This document shows, in pieces, positions 40,812 to 50,060 of a DNA stretch of 64,000 nt. How positions within the stretch are numbered: position 1 is the first letter of the stretch; each line of letters begins with the position of its first letter. The stretch comes from Rikenellaceae bacterium (GTDB taxonomy: Bacteria; Bacteroidota; Bacteroidia; Bacteroidales; Rikenellaceae). The stretch spans positions 1-64,000 of the forward strand of contig SUZJ01000002.1 of the NCBI GenBank assembly GCA_015059945.1, written 5' to 3'. The notes under the pieces were generated by a model. It searched no databases and was not told the origin of the DNA. It was given only the letters and a program-made list of their open reading frames with translations. A program made the translations under genes and the position numbers.

Positions 40812-42065
40812 TTGGAGGTAGGTAGTGTAATAACAGAGAGGCTTTACGGCCTCTTTGTGCAATCGGAGGGTGTGCAGACCGACAGTCGCAAGGTGCGCCC
40901 AGGTGAACTGTTCTTTGCCCTCAGGGGCGATAATTTCGACGGTAACCGCTATGCCGCCTCGGCCCTCGAAAGTGGGGCTCTGGCAGCCGTTGTGAGCGAC
41001 CCACAGGTGGCCACCGACGACCGCTATGTTGTTGTGCCCGATACACTTGTGGCTCTGCAACAGCTGGCCCACCACCACCGCAAACAATTCGATATACCCC
41101 TGCTGGCCATAACCGGTACCAACGGCAAGACCACTACCAAAGAGCTCACCACCGCCGTAATCTCGCGCGGCTTCGACCTGCTCTACACTCAGGGCAACCT
41201 GAACAACCACATTGGCGTACCGCTCACCCTGCTGTGCCTGCGCCCCAATCACAACTTTGCCATAATCGAAATGGGCGCCTCGGCTTGTGGCGAGATAGCC
41301 CTGCTAACCCAGATTGCCGCCCCCACTTGCGGCCTTATTACCAACATTGGCCGAGCCCACCTCGAGGGGTTCGGAGGGGTTGAGGGCATACGTCGCGGCA
41401 AGGGCGAATTGTACGATTATTTGGCCCAAAATAGTGGACTCGCATTTGTGCGCGGCGACGATGCGGTGCTGGCCGAAATGGCCGCCGAAAGGCCCTCTTT
41501 GAAGTGCTATTTTTATGGTACGTCGGCAGCCGACGGAGTGGAGTCAAAACTGGTCGGCGAGTACAACCGTTTCAACATTGCCGCAGCCGTTACAATAGGC
41601 CGCTACTTCGGCATCTCGGAGCGCGATAGAGCCGGCGCCATTGCCGACTATGAGCCCTCGAATAACCGCTCGCAACAGACTATTACCCAATATAATAGAC
41701 TTACAGTAGACTGCTATAATGCCAACCCTTCGAGTATGGCCGCAGCAATAGCCAACTTTGCCACCCTGCACGATGCCGAGTGTGGCCAGAAAGTGATGAT
41801 TTTGGGCGATATGCTCGAACTCGGAGAGTGGTCTGCTGCGGAGCACAAAAATGTGGTCGACCAAGCCATAGCCACCGATGCCCAAAAAATATACCTTGTG
41901 GGTGCCAACTTTGGCCAAACGCCACAGCGCGACTCACGCATCACCCATAGCCCCGACACGGCCCACCTGAGCACCCTCTTGGAGGCCCACCCCCTGCGCC
42001 ACGCACTGGTGCTGGTCAAGGGCTCGCGCGGCATAGGCCTCGAACGCCTACTGCCCCTGCTCTGA
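40812..42065 (+). CDS. murF: UDP-MurNAc-tripeptide D-alanyl-D-alanine ligase
   Basis: MurF adds D-Ala-D-Ala to the UDP-MurNAc tripeptide, the last cytosolic step of peptidoglycan precursor synthesis. With the start used here it is 418 residues: an N-terminal domain (LYGLFVQSEGVQTDSRKVRPGE), the ATP-binding GTNGKTTTKE near 102-111, and IGRAHLEGFGG in the central domain. There is no ATG near the expected N-terminus; TTG codons at 40,803 and 40,812 are the candidates, and the heptamer repeat reaches right up to them. TTG 40,812 is my choice but is uncertain. murF stands apart from the dcw cluster at the right of the window. Confidence 0.9.
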   Translation: MEVGSVITERLYGLFVQSEGVQTDSRKVRPGELFFALRGDNFDGNRYAASALESGALAAVVSDPQVATDDRYVVVPDTLVALQQLAHHHRKQFDIPLLAITGTNGKTTTKELTTAVISRGFDLLYTQGNLNNHIGVPLTLLCLRPNHNFAIIEMGASACGEIALLTQIAAPTCGLITNIGRAHLEGFGGVEGIRRGKGELYDYLAQNSGLAFVRGDDAVLAEMAAERPSLKCYFYGTSAADGVESKLVGEYNRFNIAAAVTIGRYFGISERDRAGAIADYEPSNNRSQQTITQYNRLTVDCYNANPSSMAAAIANFATLHDAECGQKVMILGDMLELGEWSAAEHKNVVDQAIATDAQKIYLVGANFGQTPQRDSRITHSPDTAHLSTLLEAHPLRHALVLVKGSRGIGLERLLPLL

Positions 42066-42070
42066 TTTTC

Positions 42071-42119
42071 GTTAAGGTCATTAAGGCCGCTAAGGCCACA
42101 AAGGTCATTAAGGCCCTTA
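42071..42119. repeat. TTAAGG spacer repeat
   Basis: GTTAAGGTCATTAAGGCCGC and similar units follow the murF stop codon. Confidence 0.55.
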
Positions 42120-42207
42120 GAAAAATCCCTTTTCCATTTTAATTCTTTTTTTTGCTCTTTTTGTAGCCAAAATGGGGCTTGGTGTGTGGAAATTTCAGCG
42201 GAATAGC

Positions 42208-42215
42208 TATCTTTG
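42208..42215 (+). promoter_or_regulatory. Promoter -7 element for the WG-repeat protein gene
   Basis: TATCTTTG lies 97 bases before ATG 42,313. It falls inside the 5' extension of the open frame from 42,172, which excludes that earlier start. A GTGCG/CGCAC hairpin follows in the leader. Confidence 0.6.
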
Positions 42216-42312
42216 TCTGATTTTGTGCGCACACGCACGTCGTGTAGGCGTAGGCGAGCGCGCGAGAAGAGATAACCAACAACAATGCAATAACCCACTA
42301 AGTAAGCTGAAA

Positions 42313-45300
42313 ATGAAGCAACTGCACACTCTAAAAACTCTCATTGGTGCCCTCCGCCGAGGGGTGCTGATGCTGTGCCTGCTGCTCGCCTCGCAGGTGG
42401 CAATGGCTCAGGGGTGGGAGTTGCGACAGCTCAAAGGCAAGTACCTCGAGGGCGAACTGGTGCCCACCGAAAAGCGCGAAAAGTGGGGCTTTGCCGACGA
42501 GCGCGGCCGTATGGTTATCAAAAATATCTTCCAAAGCGTTACCCCCTTTACCGACTCGTTGGCTCGCGTTGAGTTTGCCGACAAGTGGGGTGTGCTGCGT
42601 AGGGATGCCACCTACCTGTTCGAGCCCCAGTTTGATAGTATTACCCCCTTTGTTAAGGGCAGTGCTTGGGTTGAGAACTTGGGCAAGTGGGGTGTGGTGA
42701 ATAGTGACGGAATGGTGGCCTTTGAGCCTCAGTTTGATGCACCAGCCGAGTGGCAAGCCGAGGGGTTGGCCTGGGTGGCCCGCGCGGGGCGTTGGGGATT
42801 GATTGACCGCCAGGGGGTGGTGCTGTTTGACTTTGTGGTAGAGCAGAGGCCCGAGTTTGACGATGGCGGCAGGGGCTGGGCGCGTTGGGACGGCAAGTGG
42901 GGCTTGCTGCGCAACGATGGCGCGGTGGTCTTTGATGCACAGATGGACAGTAAGCCCGAATTCTTCAACGGCATTGCTTGGCAGAGGTGGCAGAATGGCT
43001 GGGGAGCAATCTCGGCCGACGGAAAGGTTCTGTTTGAGCCTCTGATTGAGGATAAGCCCTTCTTTGAGGAGGGGGTGTCGTGGTCGAGGTGGAACGATAT
43101 GTGGGGTGCTGTGCGCCACGATGGACAGGTGGTATTTCAGCCTGTGCTGGCGGCTATGCCCTCGTTTGAGCAAGATACGGCGTGGGCCCAGTGGAATGGT
43201 CGCTGGGGTGCACTGCGCAGGGATGGCTCGGTGGTCTTTGAGGCAGCCCTCGATGAGCAACCTCTCTTTGACGAGGATGGGGTTGCTTGGGGGCGCAATA
43301 GTGGCTTCTGGGGTGCGGTGCGCAGGGATGGTTCGGTGGTCTTTGACTTTGTGATTGAGCAGAGGCCAGTGTTTGAGTATGACGACTTGGCTTGGACCCG
43401 TTGGAACGGCCGTTGGGGAGCTGTGCGAAAGGATGGTACGGTGGTCTTTGATGCACTTATCGAGTCGAGGCCCATTTTTGACCAGAGCGGCATTGCGTGG
43501 GTATATTGGAACTCGCGCTGGGGCGCTGTGCGCAACAATGGCGAGGTGGTGATGAACCCCACGATTGATGAACGACCTATCTTTGACGGTAACAGCGTTG
43601 CGTGGGCAAGCTGGAATGGCCGTTGGGGTGCGGTGAGTGCCGACGGCCGAGTGGTGCTCGATGCGCTGGTAGACTATAAGCCCATCTTTGGCGATAAGGA
43701 TTACGCCTGGGCCAGTTGGAACTCGGCTTGGGGTGTGGTTAGTGCCGACGGCCGTGTGCTGTTCGATGCAGTCATTACCAACAAACCCTCGTTTGCCGAC
43801 TCGCCCGTTGCGTGGGCCAAGTGGAACGACAAGTGGGGTGTGATAACCGAAGATGGCCGCGTGGTGCTCGAAGCTATGGTAGACCAGAGGCCAATATTCC
43901 CCGAGGGGGCCACTACTGCCTGGGCGCAGTGGGGTGGCAAGTGGGGCCTGGTGAGCGACGATGGCCGAGTGCTGTTGGAGGCGATGCTGGATACCCGCCC
44001 TGTCTTTGGGCGCGAGGATACGGCTTGGGCCAAGTGGAATGGCAAGTGGGGCATTGTGCGCCACGACGGAAGGGTGGCTTTGGAGCCGCTGACCAATACC
44101 AAGCCCGAATTTGACAAGTATGGCTACGCTTGGGCCGAGTGGAACGGCAAGTGGGGCGTGGTAAGGTTCAGTGGCGAGGTGGCCTTGGAGCCCCTGCTGA
44201 CATATAGACCAATGTTCGACACCAGCCGTACGGCTTGGTGTAAGTGGAACGACAGGTGGGGTGCAATATGCCAAGATGGTGAGATACTGTTTGATGCTCA
44301 GCTGGATGCCGAGCCCAAGTTTGACGCTTCGGGCGAGGGGTGGTTTGAGTGGAATGGCGGCTGGGGCGTGGTCAATAAGGTGGGCCAAGTGCTGGTGGAG
44401 CCTCGCTATGATAGTAAACCCAACTTCGAGGGTGGCGACTACGCTTGGGTATGTGCCGCAGGTCGCTGGGGCGTTATGGCCAGAGAGGGCTACCGCCTGG
44501 CTCTCGACACTGTGGCCTCGCAGAGGGGCAATGTGGTGCTCGTGGCCGACAATAAGGTGATAGATGTGGCCACCAACAAGGTTACCTATTACGACTCGGT
44601 TGAGCCGATTGTTGTAGAGGGACTGCTGTCGCACTACGTGGTTACACTGGCAGGTCGCAAGGGTATTATGGACCACGAGGGTACGATTATCATTGCGCCC
44701 GAGTGGGACGAGTTGAGGTACGATGCCGGCCGAGTTATGCACCCTGCAAAGAGAGCAGGCGTGTGGGGCTATGTCGATGATACGGGCCGATTGGTGGTCG
44801 AGTGCCGCTATGAGCAGGCCGAGCCCTTTGTGGGCGAGGTTGCCAAGGTGCGCAGCGCAGGTAAGTGGGGCGTGATTGGTAGTGGTGGTAGCGAGGTGGT
44901 GGCCTGCAAGTACGACCACATTGGGGCCTACTCCGAGGGGCTGGCTGTGGTGGTCAATAATGGCCGCTATGGTTATGTAGATGAGGTTGGTGGCGAGATT
45001 GTGGTCTGCAAGTATGAGGAGGCCAAACCCTTTGCGGGCGGACTGGGCGCAGTCAAACAGCGTGGCAAGTGGGGCTTTGTGCGCCGCGATGGCCACCAGA
45101 TTATGGCACCCACCTATCCCGATGTGAGCCAGTTCAGCGAGGGGCTTGCTGCGGTAAAGACCGATGGCGGCAAGTGGGGCTATGTAGATATGAGCGGCAA
45201 GATGGTCATCTCGCCACGATTTGATACCGCTTCGGCCTTCAATGCAGGGCTTGCTGCGGCCAAGCTCAACGGTGTGGCCTACTATATCGACCACAAGGGC

Positions 45301-46035
45301 AACTGCCTCTACGACTACTGCGATACGGCACACAGCGAGGCCTATGGCTGTACGATTGTGGGCTATAAGGGGCGCTACGGAGTGGTTAATTCTACTACGG
45401 GTGCCGAGTTGGCAGCCTGCCGTTACGAACAGATAGGTGCCTTTGTGGGTGGCCTTGCACCGGTGCGCAAGAGTGGCCAGTGGGGCTATATCGATACCAA
45501 GGGCAACGAGGTCATAGCCTGCAAGTTCGAGAGTGCCGAGCCCTTTGAGGGCGGAGTGGCCGAGGTGGGCTTGCGCAGTGGCAAGGCCTTTATAGATACT
45601 ACGGGTAAGACCGTATTTGTAAGCCGCTACGACTCGGTCGAGCCCTTTGCGGGTGGCGTGGCTGTGGCAGTGCGCGAAGGCCGTAAGGGATTGATTGATG
45701 CTCAGGGCAAAGAGCTGATACCCTGCTTGTACGACGCCATTGGCACCTACCAGAGCGGTATGACCCCCGTGATGGTAGATGGCAAATGGGGCTTTGTGGG
45801 TGCCGACGGCCGAGAGAGCATAGAGTGTAGCTACGATGCTGTGGGCAGCTATGGGGCGGGCTTGGCTACGGTGTGCCGCCAGGGTAAGTGGGGCTTTGTG
45901 AGTGGTTCGGGCGAGGAGGTTACCGAGTGCTTGTTCGACTCGATTGGCACATTCATCGATGGCTATGCCCCCGTCACTATGGGTGGCAAGTGCGGCTACG
46001 CCAATAGCTATGGCGACTATGTTATATTGAATTGA
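42313..46035 (+). CDS. Giant exported WG-repeat protein
   Basis: The 1,240-residue protein begins with a signal peptide (about 1-33, ending AMAQ) and is almost wholly repetitive. Residues ~58-725 hold about 20 units of 35 residues with the pattern (R/K)WGAVR-x-DG-x-VVFDA...RP-x-F...AW-x2-WNG, three tryptophans each. After a linker (~730-810), residues ~816-1,240 hold about 14 canonical or degenerate WG repeats with the pattern KWGYVD-x-x-G...CKYD...GLA-x-V. WG repeats (WG_beta_rep family) occur in extracytoplasmic proteins of unknown function. The start is set at ATG 42,313 by the signal peptide and the promoter at 42,208. It has its own promoter, and a composite repeat follows. Confidence 0.85.
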   Translation: MKQLHTLKTLIGALRRGVLMLCLLLASQVAMAQGWELRQLKGKYLEGELVPTEKREKWGFADERGRMVIKNIFQSVTPFTDSLARVEFADKWGVLRRDATYLFEPQFDSITPFVKGSAWVENLGKWGVVNSDGMVAFEPQFDAPAEWQAEGLAWVARAGRWGLIDRQGVVLFDFVVEQRPEFDDGGRGWARWDGKWGLLRNDGAVVFDAQMDSKPEFFNGIAWQRWQNGWGAISADGKVLFEPLIEDKPFFEEGVSWSRWNDMWGAVRHDGQVVFQPVLAAMPSFEQDTAWAQWNGRWGALRRDGSVVFEAALDEQPLFDEDGVAWGRNSGFWGAVRRDGSVVFDFVIEQRPVFEYDDLAWTRWNGRWGAVRKDGTVVFDALIESRPIFDQSGIAWVYWNSRWGAVRNNGEVVMNPTIDERPIFDGNSVAWASWNGRWGAVSADGRVVLDALVDYKPIFGDKDYAWASWNSAWGVVSADGRVLFDAVITNKPSFADSPVAWAKWNDKWGVITEDGRVVLEAMVDQRPIFPEGATTAWAQWGGKWGLVSDDGRVLLEAMLDTRPVFGREDTAWAKWNGKWGIVRHDGRVALEPLTNTKPEFDKYGYAWAEWNGKWGVVRFSGEVALEPLLTYRPMFDTSRTAWCKWNDRWGAICQDGEILFDAQLDAEPKFDASGEGWFEWNGGWGVVNKVGQVLVEPRYDSKPNFEGGDYAWVCAAGRWGVMAREGYRLALDTVASQRGNVVLVADNKVIDVATNKVTYYDSVEPIVVEGLLSHYVVTLAGRKGIMDHEGTIIIAPEWDELRYDAGRVMHPAKRAGVWGYVDDTGRLVVECRYEQAEPFVGEVAKVRSAGKWGVIGSGGSEVVACKYDHIGAYSEGLAVVVNNGRYGYVDEVGGEIVVCKYEEAKPFAGGLGAVKQRGKWGFVRRDGHQIMAPTYPDVSQFSEGLAAVKTDGGKWGYVDMSGKMVISPRFDTASAFNAGLAAAKLNGVAYYIDHKGNCLYDYCDTAHSEAYGCTIVGYKGRYGVVNSTTGAELAACRYEQIGAFVGGLAPVRKSGQWGYIDTKGNEVIACKFESAEPFEGGVAEVGLRSGKAFIDTTGKTVFVSRYDSVEPFAGGVAVAVREGRKGLIDAQGKELIPCLYDAIGTYQSGMTPVMVDGKWGFVGADGRESIECSYDAVGSYGAGLATVCRQGKWGFVSGSGEEVTECLFDSIGTFIDGYAPVTMGGKCGYANSYGDYVILN

Positions 46036-46042
46036 AAATTGG

Positions 46043-46153
46043 CAGACCCCCTCGGCCTACGGCCACTCCCCCTAACTTAGGGGGAGAGTCATCTACCCTC
46101 ACAACAACTCCTCCCCTAAGTTAGGGGAGGTGCCCAAAGGGCGGAGAGGTCTG
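46043..46153. repeat. Composite double-hairpin element, copy 3 (111 bp)
   Basis: An inverted pair with outer CAGACCCCC and GAGAGGTCTG. Outer hairpins are GGCC-TAC-GGCC and GCCC-AAA-GGGC, with inner hairpins around CCCCTAACTTAGGGG. Read in reverse it aligns along its whole length with 59,314-59,425, including the 22-base centre. Confidence 0.88.
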
Positions 46154-46186
46154 TAAGTTGATAAGTTGAAAGTTTAAGATATACCT

Positions 46187-46558
46187 ATGAAACAGATTGT
46201 AAAAGCGTTGGCCACTGTGGCCGCAATGTTAGTGATGGCAGCCTGTGGTGGCTCGGCCAGCAGCCCCGAAAAGGTGGTCGAGAACTGTTGGAAACAGCTC
46301 TCGAAGGGCAATATATCCAAAGCCCTCGAAATGATTGATATGGCCGAGGGCGAGGAGCAGACCTATGCCCAGATGTATGCCGACGTGTGTCGCTCGTTGG
46401 AGGTGGCAGGCGGCGTGGACAAGTTTGAGGTCGTCAGCTCGTTGGTAGGCGAGGCCGAGGCTACCGTCGGGGCTACCGTAACCCTCCACAGCGGTCAGCA
46501 GATTACCCAAACCTACACCCTCGTTAAGGTGGGCAAGGAGTGGAAACTAAACCAATAA
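46187..46558 (+). CDS. Small lipoprotein, DUF4878-like
   Basis: The 123-residue product has a lipoprotein signal with lipobox MAAC (Cys20) and one NTF2-like domain of the DUF4878/lumazine-binding type. It starts SSPEKVVENCWKQLSKGN and ends in the ITQTYTLVKVGKEWKLNQ strand pair. Such domains bind small molecules or act as envelope stress lipoproteins; no ligand can be inferred. oxyR starts 43 bases downstream with no obvious promoter between, so the two may share a transcript. Confidence 0.75.
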   Translation: MKQIVKALATVAAMLVMAACGGSASSPEKVVENCWKQLSKGNISKALEMIDMAEGEEQTYAQMYADVCRSLEVAGGVDKFEVVSSLVGEAEATVGATVTLHSGQQITQTYTLVKVGKEWKLNQ

Positions 46559-46601
46559 GAGAGAGCGAATAATTAACCCAATACTAAAAGCACCCCCGAA
46601 G

Positions 46602-47519
46602 ATGACCATAATCCAACTCGAATATCTGTTGGCCATTGCCAACTGCGGCAGCTTCTCCAAGGCGAGCGAGCTGTGTTTTGTTACTCAGCCCTCGCTGAGT
46701 ATGCAGATCAAAAACCTCGAAGACGAGCTGGGAGTGGTGTTGCTCGACAGGTCCAAAAAGCCCGTTGTGCCTACTCAGGCGGGTGAAATTGTGGTCGAAA
46801 AGGCAAGGGAGGCTCTGTTGGCCTACAACAATATCAAAGAGTGTGTGGCCGAGTTGAAGGGTAGTGTGGCAGGCCGACTGAGGCTGGGCGTGATACCCAC
46901 CATTGCCCCCTATCTGCTGCCCCGATTTATACACCAGTTCAGCGACAAGTACCCCAAGGTCGAGTTGGAGATAAGGGAGATGGTTACGGCCGACATAATC
47001 CGCGCAATGGACAATGACGAGATTGATGCGGCAATTATGGCGGGTGGCACCTGCCCCGAGAGAATTACCGAGTTGGAGCTCTTTGACGACAGGTTCTATG
47101 TATATGTGTCGCCCGAAAATCACCTCTCGGCACGTACCAACCTACGCATCGAGGATATCTCGCCCAAAGAGCTGATCCTGTTGTCCGAGGGGCACTGCCT
47201 GAGGGACCAAGTAGTAGAGTTGTGCGGTGCCGATGTGGCATCATACCACTCGTACTCGTTCCACAGCGGCTCGCTCGAAACCATTATGAGGCTTGTCGAT
47301 ACAACCTCTATGCTCACCATCATCCCCGAGATGACACTGCCCTACATACCTGCCGAGCACAAATCGAGGGTAAAGACTCTAGCACGTGGTGCCGCCTCGC
47401 GCAAGATTGTGATTGCCGTTAGGCGCACCTACGCCAAAGAGACCATCATCAACGCCCTCAGGGATAGTATTATGGAGGCAATGACTACTCGCAAGGCTGT
47501 CGTGGGCCGAGGGTGGTAA
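46602..47519 (+). CDS. oxyR: Hydrogen peroxide-sensing LysR regulator OxyR
   Basis: OxyR activates peroxide-defence genes when peroxide oxidises its redox cysteine. The 305-residue LysR-type protein has a winged-helix DNA-binding domain (QLEYLLAIANCGSFSKASE and TQPSLSMQIKNLE, about 4-60) and a periplasmic-binding-like sensor domain. In SEGHCLRDQVVELCGAD the cysteines fall at residues 199 and 208, the same numbering and spacing as the E. coli OxyR pair. Thr100 in GVIPTIAP also fits. Rubrerythrin at 20,776 is a plausible target. It follows the small lipoprotein gene closely. Confidence 0.93.
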   Translation: MTIIQLEYLLAIANCGSFSKASELCFVTQPSLSMQIKNLEDELGVVLLDRSKKPVVPTQAGEIVVEKAREALLAYNNIKECVAELKGSVAGRLRLGVIPTIAPYLLPRFIHQFSDKYPKVELEIREMVTADIIRAMDNDEIDAAIMAGGTCPERITELELFDDRFYVYVSPENHLSARTNLRIEDISPKELILLSEGHCLRDQVVELCGADVASYHSYSFHSGSLETIMRLVDTTSMLTIIPEMTLPYIPAEHKSRVKTLARGAASRKIVIAVRRTYAKETIINALRDSIMEAMTTRKAVVGRGW

Positions 47520-47636
47520 CAGAGAGCGTGTGGCAGTAGAGGGCTGACAAAAAGTCAGTCGCCACGTGACTGGCAAAGAGATTGCTAAACGAGAGAGAAA
47601 GAGAGTAGAAAAATTAGTAAAACTTAAAAGATATCT

Positions 47637-47987
47637 ATGCAGAAATTGATTGACGCTATCGTTGGGGCCATACAGGACAAGAAGGGCCACAACATTGTTT
47701 CGCTCGATTTGAGCGAGCTCGAAGGTACTATTTGCGACGCTTTTGTCGTTTGTAATGCCGACTCGACCACCCAAGTCGATGCTATTGCCGATGGCATTGT
47801 TGAGGAGTTGGAGGAGAAACTGGGCGAGAAACCCCGCCGCGTAGAGGGCAAAACCAATGCCGCTTGGATTGCCGTAGACTACGTAGACGTTATGGTACAC
47901 ATCTTCCTCACCCCCCTGAGGGAGTACTACCAGCTCGAGCAGCTCTGGGCCGATGCCCCCGCTACCCGCTACGAGTCGGAAGAGTAG
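47637..47987 (+). CDS. rsfS: Ribosomal silencing factor RsfS
   Basis: RsfS binds L14 and blocks subunit joining under nutrient limitation. The 116-residue product spans the whole DUF143 fold: LDLSELEGTICDAFVVCNAD, a central helix with VDAIADGIVEELEEK, and AWIAVDYVDVMVHIFLTPLR with EYYQLEQLWADA at the end. ftsH follows after 68 bases, a gene order common in Bacteroidetes. GAGAATT units begin near its stop codon. Confidence 0.94.
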   Translation: MQKLIDAIVGAIQDKKGHNIVSLDLSELEGTICDAFVVCNADSTTQVDAIADGIVEELEEKLGEKPRRVEGKTNAAWIAVDYVDVMVHIFLTPLREYYQLEQLWADAPATRYESEE

Positions 47988-48055
47988 TGTGAGAATTGAG
48001 AATTAGATAAATTACCCAACATACTGATTGTAAAACAACAACAGACCGAAAAATA

Positions 48056-50035
48056 ATGAGTACAGAACAAAATCCTAATGGTATGGGTAACCAAAACCCC
48101 AACCAAAACCCCAATCAGGGCTCAAATCCGCGAGGACCTATGCGCCCTGCACCATTCAAGTGGTCGCGCTGGCTCTTCTCGCTGTGGGGAGTGCTGCTGG
48201 TGGGACTGCTTGCAATGCAGTTTATGAACTTGGGCGAGTCGCCCGTCAAGACCGAGTGGGCTGCCGTAGAGGAGATGCTCGCTGCGGGCGATGTAGAGAA
48301 AATTGTGGTCATAAACGACAAAACCGCGCGCATAACCCTGCGCAACGGAGTGGTCGAGGAGTACCGCACCAAGCCAGGGATGAAGAATATCCCCGCTGTG
48401 GGTTATCAGTTTACGCTCAACGTGGGCAACCCCGACATCTTGCGCAACGACTTGGAGAGGGTAGCCGACAAGTATGGCGTAGAGGTACCCACGCCCGGCT
48501 ATGAGTACGAAACCAATGTGTGGGTAGAGATACTCTCGTTCCTGCCCTACCTGCTGCTCATACTCTTTATGTTTATGATGTTCCGCTCGGCAGCCAGGGG
48601 CCCTGGTGGCCAGAGTGGCGTGATGAACGTGGGCAAGGCCAAGGCTCAGATGTTCGACAAGAACAGCACCAACCGCATAACATTCAAGGATGTAGCAGGT
48701 CTGGAGGAGGCCAAGGTCGAGATTATGGAGATTGTGGACTTTCTGCGTAAGCCCGAAAAGTATCGCGAACTGGGTGGCAAGATTCCCAAAGGCGCACTGC
48801 TTGTAGGCCCTCCCGGAACGGGTAAAACTCTGCTGGCCAAAGCTGTGGCTGGCGAGGCCAATGTGCCCTTCTTCTCGATTAGCGGTAGCGACTTTGTAGA
48901 GATGTTTGTGGGTGTGGGTGCCTCGCGTGTGAGGGACCTGTTCCAGCAGGCTAAGGAGAAGGCCCCCTGCATCGTCTTTATTGATGAGATTGATGCCATT
49001 GGCCGCGCAAGGGGCAAGAATGCAGGCTTCTCGGGCAATGACGAGAGGGAAAATACTCTCAACCAACTGCTTACCGAGATGGACGGCTTTGCCACCAATG
49101 CAGGCGTAATTGTGCTGGCTGCAACAAATAGGGTAGATATCTTGGACAAGGCTCTGATGAGGGCCGGTAGGTTTGATAGGCAGATTGACGTAGGCCTGCC
49201 CGAGTTGAAGGAGCGCGAGGCTATCTTTGGCGTTCATATGCGCAAGCTCAAACTGGCCGACGATGTAGATCGCGAGTTCTTGGCCAAGCAGACTCCTGGC
49301 TTCTCGGGTGCCGATATTGCCAATGTCTGCAACGAGGCTGCGCTGATTGCCGCTCGCCACGATAAAAAGGCTATCGACAAAGAGGACTTCTTGGCTGCCG
49401 TAGACCGCATTATTGGTGGCTTGGAGAAGAAGAGCAAGGTCATCACCCCCGACGAGAAACGCACCATAGCCTACCACGAGGCGGGCCACGCAACGGTCAG
49501 CTGGCTGTTACACCACGCCAATCCTCTGGTTAAGGTTACGATTATACCCCGAGGCAGGGCACTGGGTGCAGCGTGGTATCTGCCCGAGGAACGCCAGATT
49601 ACCACTACCGAGCAGTTGATGCACGAGGTTGCAGCACTGCTGGGCGGTAGGGCTTCGGAGCAACTCACCTTCGACAAGGTTTCGACTGGTGCGCTGAACG
49701 ACTTGGAGAGGGCAACGAAGATGACCTATGCAATGGTGTCGTACTACGGTATGAGCGACAAGGTGGGCAACCGCAGCTACTACGACTCGACGGGTGCGAG
49801 CGACTACTCGTTCTCGAAACCTTATAGCGAGCAGACAGCCCAACTGATTGATACCGAGGCTAAGGAGCTGCTCGATAAGGCCTACGCTATGGCTACCGAG
49901 GTGCTCACAACCCACCGCGAGGGGTTGGTTGAGCTGGCCGAACTGCTGTTGGAGCGAGAGGTAGTCTTTGCCGAGGATGTAGAGCGTATCTTTGGCCCCC
50001 GCCCAAACAAGGGAGAGGTGAAAGTTGAGGATTAG
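48056..50035 (+). CDS. ftsH: ATP-dependent zinc metalloprotease FtsH
   Basis: FtsH is a membrane-bound AAA+ protease that degrades misfolded and regulatory membrane proteins. The 659 residues include an Asn/Gln/Pro-rich N-terminus, two transmembrane segments (about 38-57 and 158-176) flanking a periplasmic domain, Walker A GPPGTGKT at 251-258, Walker B CIVFIDEIDAIG, the second region of homology with ATNRVDILDKALMRAGRFDR, and the zinc motif HEAGH at 474-478. It is complete. cdsA follows after 25 bases that include a GTTAGACG repeat, so the rsfS-ftsH-cdsA-psd genes probably form one transcript. Confidence 0.97.
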   Translation: MSTEQNPNGMGNQNPNQNPNQGSNPRGPMRPAPFKWSRWLFSLWGVLLVGLLAMQFMNLGESPVKTEWAAVEEMLAAGDVEKIVVINDKTARITLRNGVVEEYRTKPGMKNIPAVGYQFTLNVGNPDILRNDLERVADKYGVEVPTPGYEYETNVWVEILSFLPYLLLILFMFMMFRSAARGPGGQSGVMNVGKAKAQMFDKNSTNRITFKDVAGLEEAKVEIMEIVDFLRKPEKYRELGGKIPKGALLVGPPGTGKTLLAKAVAGEANVPFFSISGSDFVEMFVGVGASRVRDLFQQAKEKAPCIVFIDEIDAIGRARGKNAGFSGNDERENTLNQLLTEMDGFATNAGVIVLAATNRVDILDKALMRAGRFDRQIDVGLPELKEREAIFGVHMRKLKLADDVDREFLAKQTPGFSGADIANVCNEAALIAARHDKKAIDKEDFLAAVDRIIGGLEKKSKVITPDEKRTIAYHEAGHATVSWLLHHANPLVKVTIIPRGRALGAAWYLPEERQITTTEQLMHEVAALLGGRASEQLTFDKVSTGALNDLERATKMTYAMVSYYGMSDKVGNRSYYDSTGASDYSFSKPYSEQTAQLIDTEAKELLDKAYAMATEVLTTHREGLVELAELLLEREVVFAEDVERIFGPRPNKGEVKVED

Positions 50036-50060
50036 TCGTTAGACGTTAGACAAGAAGAAT

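Noticed and set aside
42331-45333. A 1,000-codon open frame on the minus strand
   Set aside because: It is antisense to the WG-repeat gene and arises from that gene's codon bias and repetition. It has no signal peptide or recognisable domain, while the plus-strand product has a clear signal peptide and family repeats.
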